This document shows positions 21,760 through 26,037 of a stretch of 26,037 nucleotides of DNA, one piece after another (within the stretch, counting starts at the first letter, position 1; each line of letters starts with the position of its first letter). Origin of the DNA: Fimenecus sp964557975 (GTDB lineage Bacteria; Bacillota; Clostridia; Oscillospirales; Acutalibacteraceae); the NCBI GenBank assembly GCA_964557975.1, contig CAZLCG010000025.1, positions 1 to 26,037 of the forward strand, written 5' to 3'. Position numbers and translations under genes: made by a program. The notes below the pieces were generated by a model. That model saw nothing but the letters and a program-made list of their open reading frames with translations. It was not told the origin of the DNA and did no database searches.

Positions 21760-24207
21760 ATGTTTAAATTCACGGGTTTTACGGAAAAAGCAAACAGGGC
21801 TTTGAACAAAGCGGTTGAAGCCGCCGAAAATCTGGGGCACACATATATAGGCTCGGAACACCTGCTTTTAGGTCTTTTAAGCGATACCTCAACTGTTGCG
21901 GGTACGGTTTTAAGCTCTAAAAAAATCACCTATGACAATGTTGAAGAATATATAAAACAGACAATAGGCATAGGCGTTCCCACTCAGCTCGGCATTGAGG
22001 ATTTCACGCCGAGAAGCAAAAGGATTATCGAAACAGCGCTGTCCCTGTCGAACGGGATGGGCTGCTCCCTTGCCGGTACAGAGCATATACTTTTGAGCAT
22101 CGCGAGAGACGGCTCATGCTATGCCGAGCAAATCTTAAATCAGGCGGGCATATCGGGCGACAGCATTATAAATGAGGTTTCAAAGAAACTGATGAATACT
22201 CCCAACTCCGCGTCGGGTGAAGGCAAGGTCGGAGGCGCTGACGCCGACGGCAGGGAAAATACTCTTTCGCAGTTCGGCAGAGACCTGACCGAAATGGCAA
22301 AGCAGGGAAAAATAGACCCCGTCATCGGAAGACAGGAGGAAATCGAAAGGGTAATTCAGATTTTGAGCAGGCGCACTAAAAACAATCCCTGCCTTATAGG
22401 CGAGCCGGGCGTCGGTAAAACAGCGATTGCGGAGGGCTTGGCTCTTAAAATAGTTTCGGGGGAGGTTCCCGAGCTGCTTAAAAATAAAAAAATCGTGTCG
22501 CTTGACCTGACGGGTATGGTCGCGGGGACGAAGTACAGAGGCGACTTTGAGGAAAGAATTAAAAAGGTTATCGACGAGGTAATAAACTCAAAGGATACCA
22601 TTCTGTTTATTGACGAGGTTCATACTCTAATCGGCACAGGAAGCGCCGAGGGCGCGGTTGACGCGGCAAATATCCTGAAGCCGTCGCTTGCGAGGGGAGA
22701 GCTTCAGATTATAGGCGCAACCACGATTGACGAGTACAGGAAGCACATCGAAAAGGACGCCGCGCTTGAAAGGCGCTTCCAGCCGATAACCGTCGGTGAG
22801 CCGTCAAAGGAGGAGGCGGTTTTAATCCTCAAAGGCATAAGAGATAAGTACGAGGCGCACCACAAGGTTAAAATAACCGATGACGCAATCAACAGCGCCG
22901 TTGAGCTTTCCACAAGATACATCGGCGACAGATATTTGCCCGACAAGGCGATCGACCTTATCGACGAAGCGGCGTCAAGGGTAAGACTGCGTACATTTAC
23001 CGCGCCGCCCGAGCTTAAGGAGCTTGAAAACCGTAAAAAAGAGGTCACGGCTGAAAAGATGAGCGCCGTTAATTCTCAGGATTTTGAAGCCGCCGCAAGG
23101 CTTCGCGACGAGGAAAATGAAATATCCGAAAAGCTCAGCAGACAGAAAGAAGAATGGCTTAAAAAAACGGGCAGAAGCAAGGACGAGGTAACCGGCAAGG
23201 AAATTGCCGAGATCGTATCCGCATGGACGGGCGTTCCGCTGTCACAGTTAACTACCGAGGAAAGCGAAAGACTGCTTAAAATGGAGGAGGTTCTCCATTC
23301 GAGAATAGTCGGTCAGGACGAAGCCGTAAAGGCGGTTTCAAGGGCGATACGCCGCTCGAGAACGGGGCTTAAAGACCCGAAAAAGCCGATAGGCTCGTTT
23401 ATCTTCTTAGGACCCACCGGCGTAGGCAAAACAGAGCTTTGCAAGGCGTTGGCTCAGGCACTGTTCGGTGACGAAAACGCTATGATAAGGCTTGATATGT
23501 CCGAGTATATGGAAAAATATTCGGTATCACGCCTCGTAGGCTCGCCTCCGGGATATGTCGGCTTTGAGGAGGGCGGTCAGCTTACCGAAAAGGTCAGAAC
23601 AAAACCGTATTCGGTAATCCTTTTTGATGAGATTGAAAAGGCTCACCCCGACGTGTTCAATATGCTTTTGCAGATTTTAGATGACGGTATTCTTACCGAT
23701 TCACAGGGCAGAAAGGTCGATTTTAAGAACAGCGTTATTATAATGACCTCAAACGTCGGCGCAAAGCTTATCACCTCAAAGCAAAGCGCGTTCGGCTTTA
23801 CCGATGACGAAAAGAAAAAGGAACGCAACGCGGAGGATATTAAAAACGCCGTTATGGGCGAGCTGAAAAATACCTTCCGTCCCGAGTTCCTTAACAGGGT
23901 TGACGATATTATAGTATTCGACCGTCTCGGCAGGGAGGACATAAGGCAGATTGCCTCAAAGCTTCTCGACCTGCTTTGTGAGAGGATCGAAAAGCTCGGT
24001 ATTACCGTTTCGTTTTCAGATGAGGTGGTTGACAAAATCGCAGACGTAGGTTTTGACGAGGTTTACGGCGCAAGACCGTTAAAGAGGGCTATTCAAAGCA
24101 AAATTGAGGACGCTCTGTCCGAGGAAATCTTAAAGGGCAATATCGCAAAGGATAACTCATATGTCTGCAATGTAAAAGACAGTGAATTCGTTTTCGATAA
24201 GGCTTAA
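21760..24207 (+). CDS. clpC: ClpC AAA+ unfoldase
   Basis: An 815-residue Hsp100 ATPase of ClpCP. The start at 21760 follows AAAGGA by about 10 bases and gives the normal MFKFTGFTEKANRAL beginning; an ATG 18 bases earlier lacks a site. Domains in order: Clp N-domain repeat pair (about 3-145), AAA-1 with Walker A GEPGVGKT (214-221) and Walker B ILFIDE (281-286), a linker with a UVR/M-domain (about 430-470), AAA-2 with Walker A GPTGVGKT (551-558) and Walker B VILFDE (619-624), then the C-terminal domain. The ClpP-binding loop reads SAFGF (676-680), FGF in place of the usual VGF/IGF/LGF. It unfolds phosphoarginine-marked proteins. It is the last gene of the ctsR operon. Confidence 0.95.
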   Translation: MFKFTGFTEKANRALNKAVEAAENLGHTYIGSEHLLLGLLSDTSTVAGTVLSSKKITYDNVEEYIKQTIGIGVPTQLGIEDFTPRSKRIIETALSLSNGMGCSLAGTEHILLSIARDGSCYAEQILNQAGISGDSIINEVSKKLMNTPNSASGEGKVGGADADGRENTLSQFGRDLTEMAKQGKIDPVIGRQEEIERVIQILSRRTKNNPCLIGEPGVGKTAIAEGLALKIVSGEVPELLKNKKIVSLDLTGMVAGTKYRGDFEERIKKVIDEVINSKDTILFIDEVHTLIGTGSAEGAVDAANILKPSLARGELQIIGATTIDEYRKHIEKDAALERRFQPITVGEPSKEEAVLILKGIRDKYEAHHKVKITDDAINSAVELSTRYIGDRYLPDKAIDLIDEAASRVRLRTFTAPPELKELENRKKEVTAEKMSAVNSQDFEAAARLRDEENEISEKLSRQKEEWLKKTGRSKDEVTGKEIAEIVSAWTGVPLSQLTTEESERLLKMEEVLHSRIVGQDEAVKAVSRAIRRSRTGLKDPKKPIGSFIFLGPTGVGKTELCKALAQALFGDENAMIRLDMSEYMEKYSVSRLVGSPPGYVGFEEGGQLTEKVRTKPYSVILFDEIEKAHPDVFNMLLQILDDGILTDSQGRKVDFKNSVIIMTSNVGAKLITSKQSAFGFTDDEKKKERNAEDIKNAVMGELKNTFRPEFLNRVDDIIVFDRLGREDIRQIASKLLDLLCERIEKLGITVSFSDEVVDKIADVGFDEVYGARPLKRAIQSKIEDALSEEILKGNIAKDNSYVCNVKDSEFVFDKA

Positions 24208-24218
24208 TTTTCGCTTAA

Positions 24219-24254
24219 AAACGGCTGCTTCGGAAATTTCCGAAGCAGCCGTTT
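24219..24254. terminator. Perfect 36-base palindrome, bidirectional terminator
   Basis: An 18-bp arm (24219-24236) is followed directly by its complement (24237-24254). T-runs of about three to five bases flank it on both strands. It lies between the convergent clpC and symporter genes and can stop both. Confidence 0.8.
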
Positions 24255-24276
24255 AAGTTTTCGGTATATTTTATAT

Positions 24277-25866
24277 TTATTCGTTACCGTTTTCGGAATC
24301 GTTCTGTGCGGTTTCTGCGGAAGCCTGCCCGCCTTCGGTCATCCGGCGTACTCTTTCGGCGCGCCTTACTTCAAGGTCTTTAAGCATATCCTCTTTGAAT
24401 TTGCCGTGAACATTGAAGAATAAAAGCGTGATGCCGAAGAAAAATCTTGCGAAAGCCGGAAGCAGCGAGAAAACAACGAAAAATCCGCTCAAAACGTTCG
24501 CGCTTGTTTCTCTGACGACATTTCCGAGCGCGTCTGTGTGCGAAACATATCCTACAAGCGAAATTACAAGACCCGAAAGAAGACCTGTAACGGAATTTCC
24601 GAGCTTGCCGAAATAGTTTGAAACAGTTTGAACAAGAGCTTCGTTACGAACGCCGTATTTCCATTCGCTGTAATCGTAAACATCGCCCTGAAGAACCGCT
24701 TGGCAAACGCGGATAACGCAGTTCGGAAGGCCGCATATTGTAAGCATTATAGTTAAATAAATGAGGTTGAGAACGGGCGCTTCCTCCCATTCGCCCGTTT
24801 CGGTGCTGAACGGGGCATAGCCTATTATGAAAAGCAGGGTATATGCAACGCCGCCGAAAACGCCTGCTATAACGCCTGTGGTTCTTGCGCCCCACTTATG
24901 AATCATCTTAGGCGAGAGGGGAGTCATTATGTAGTTGGGAAGTCCCGTGAAAAGGCCGGCAAGAGTGCCGTTGAAAAGATTTCCCGTGTTGTGAAGCCAG
25001 AAGAAGCTTTCGGTTGAAGCGCCGACCGATTTAAATGAGTTAAAGAAGTTTGCAAGAATTACGACAAACATCGGTCTCGACTTGAAGGCGTTCTTAAAGG
25101 AGTCGATAATTCCGATTTCCTGCATCTGCTCACGTGAGGCGAGCGGAACTCTCTCACGCATCGCAAAGAAGCCGTAGATTGCTGTAACCCCCGCAAGTAT
25201 TGCCATAAACGCCGCAAAGCCCGTATAAACGCCTTCCATACCGATCTTGCCGTTTGTCCATTTCGGCAAATACTGAACAAGAAGCGGAACGGCGGAAGGG
25301 ATAAACGTTCCGAAAAGCTCGAAAAACTTTGACGTCGCTATAAGGTTGTCACGCTCTTTAATATTGGGAGTGATATTGTAAAGAAGAATGTTCCACGCGC
25401 CGAAGTACGACATACCGAGGTTATAGGTGAAAATCGAAACAATCGCCCAAACAATTTTCTGAGCATTTCCCGAAAGTATCGCAGGCGTCGTAAACAGCAT
25501 CATAACCGCGATAGCCCAGAACGGAGTTGTGATAATCATATACGGACGAAGCCTGCCCCAACGGGTTCTTGTTCTGTCGATAATAAGACCCGAAAGCGAA
25601 TCGTCAAGAGCGTCGTATATCGATTCGATAAAAACGATTAAGCCGTAAGCCTTACCCGAAATACCGAGAAAGCTTATCATAAAGAACTGCCTGTTTGAGT
25701 CAACGAATTGGCTTAAGTTTTTCTGACCGAAGGTGGTAAGCAGAAAAGCAACGATTTCCCGAGGGCGAAGGTATCTTCTGTTACCTGCGGAAGCTTTTTC
25801 AACTTCCTTTTCAACTTCGGATTCCAGCTCAGCGTCTGTTTGAACAGCAACTTCTGAATTTGCCAA
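24277..25866 (-). CDS. GPH-family sugar:cation symporter (MelB-like)
   Basis: A 529-residue inner-membrane transporter of the glycoside-pentoside-hexuronide:cation symporter family, with about twelve helices. The MelB-type cation site is conserved: DALDDSLSGLIID starting at residue 85, with Asp85 and Asp89 matching the Na+-binding aspartates, then RTRTRWGRLRPY (98-109). I place the start at TTG 25866, about 10 bases after AGGATG; a GTG at 25875 is too close to that site. The N-terminal 30 residues and the C-terminal 35 are long, charged and hydrophilic. It lies alone, minus-strand, with a promoter upstream and a terminator downstream. The sugar cannot be named; a hexuronide fits the GH28 cassette but is 13 kb away. 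Confidence 0.9.
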   Translation of the reverse strand: MANSEVAVQTDAELESEVEKEVEKASAGNRRYLRPREIVAFLLTTFGQKNLSQFVDSNRQFFMISFLGISGKAYGLIVFIESIYDALDDSLSGLIIDRTRTRWGRLRPYMIITTPFWAIAVMMLFTTPAILSGNAQKIVWAIVSIFTYNLGMSYFGAWNILLYNITPNIKERDNLIATSKFFELFGTFIPSAVPLLVQYLPKWTNGKIGMEGVYTGFAAFMAILAGVTAIYGFFAMRERVPLASREQMQEIGIIDSFKNAFKSRPMFVVILANFFNSFKSVGASTESFFWLHNTGNLFNGTLAGLFTGLPNYIMTPLSPKMIHKWGARTTGVIAGVFGGVAYTLLFIIGYAPFSTETGEWEEAPVLNLIYLTIMLTICGLPNCVIRVCQAVLQGDVYDYSEWKYGVRNEALVQTVSNYFGKLGNSVTGLLSGLVISLVGYVSHTDALGNVVRETSANVLSGFFVVFSLLPAFARFFFGITLLFFNVHGKFKEDMLKDLEVRRAERVRRMTEGGQASAETAQNDSENGNE

Positions 25867-25917
25867 AAAAATCACATCCTAATCCAATGATTTTTTATTT
25901 CAAAGAATACTGTTATA

Positions 25918-25947
25918 ATGATAACATACATCTAATGGTTTTTGCAA
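25918..25947 (-). promoter_or_regulatory. Promoter candidate of the symporter gene
   Basis: On the minus strand, TTGCAA (25942-25947), an 18-base spacer and TATCAT (25918-25923). TGTTAA-GT-TTAACA (25958-25971), a 6-bp inverted repeat, lies about 10 bases upstream of the -35, a position suited to an activator. Confidence 0.45.
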
Positions 25948-25998
25948 TAGTTTTTACTGTTAAGTTTAACAATATTTTTTGCTAGTAAATTCTCAAAG

Positions 25999-26031
25999 TA
26001 AATGCAACAGTAGAATTTGCGGTTGCATTTA
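25999..26031. repeat. Perfect 10-bp inverted repeat upstream of the symporter
   Basis: TAAATGCAAC (25999-26008) and its exact complement (26022-26031), 13 bases apart. It lies 133 bases before the symporter start. It could be a regulator site or a weak hairpin from a gene beyond the window edge. The rest of 25881-26037 shows no gene. Confidence 0.5.
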
Positions 26032-26037
26032 GTGTGA

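Overview
The window looks like a chromosome segment of a gut-type clostridial Firmicute, probably in or near Oscillospirales. The evidence is Shine-Dalgarno-led genes with some TTG and GTG starts, an rnfCDGEAB operon, and a ctsR-mcsA-mcsB-clpC stress operon with textbook CtsR heptads. There are no tRNA or rRNA genes, no CRISPR array and no recognisable transposase.

Layout: (1) 1-364 holds no convincing gene, but has a nested palindromic element (49-198) and two hairpin terminators. (2) 365-1970 (minus) is ilvA-ridA, a threonine dehydratase with the enamine deaminase that clears its reactive product; trpS (2157-3161) diverges from it. (3) 3162-3600 is a gene-free run of small hairpins and palindromic repeats. 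(4) 3600-8340 is a strongly AT-rich island (13 G+C in 60 bases at 4681-4740, against 37 in 60 at 14161-14220 in the rnf operon). It encodes an ECF-like sigma factor, a one-TM anti-sigma-like protein, a small exported protein, an exported amidase-domain protein, a 4-TM protein and another small exported protein. (5) 8400-11966 (minus) is a three-gene sugar cassette: iron alcohol dehydrogenase, cytosolic GH28 hydrolase and PfkB kinase. (6) 12108-19099 is one long operon: apbE, a NusG-domain-II protein, a Gx-transporter-like membrane protein and rnfCDGEAB. (7) 19155-19292 (minus) is an overlooked 45-residue Cys/Gly-rich membrane peptide, and 19420-19575 a 51-residue acidic protein. (8) 19707-24207 is ctsR-mcsA-mcsB-clpC. 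(9) 24277-25866 (minus) is a GPH-family sugar/cation symporter.

Most notable: two places in the AT-rich island, before the anti-sigma-like gene and before the amidase gene, carry the same bipartite promoter. It is GTTCCTGTTTTT, exactly 11 bases, then CACTATATA, and it resembles neither the housekeeping consensus nor the other promoters here. The simplest reading is a self-contained regulon in which the local sigma factor drives its own anti-sigma-like gene and a set of exported proteins, including a wall-active-type amidase. The sigma gene itself has a housekeeping-like promoter with a 20-base palindrome between its -35 and -10, so an outside repressor may gate the system. I do not recognise this gene set as a named system.

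Co-operation elsewhere: ApbE attaches the covalent FMN that RnfD and RnfG need; IlvA and RidA act in sequence; CtsR represses its own operon through paired operators around the promoter, and McsA/McsB/ClpC form the arginine-phosphorylation-dependent unfolding system.
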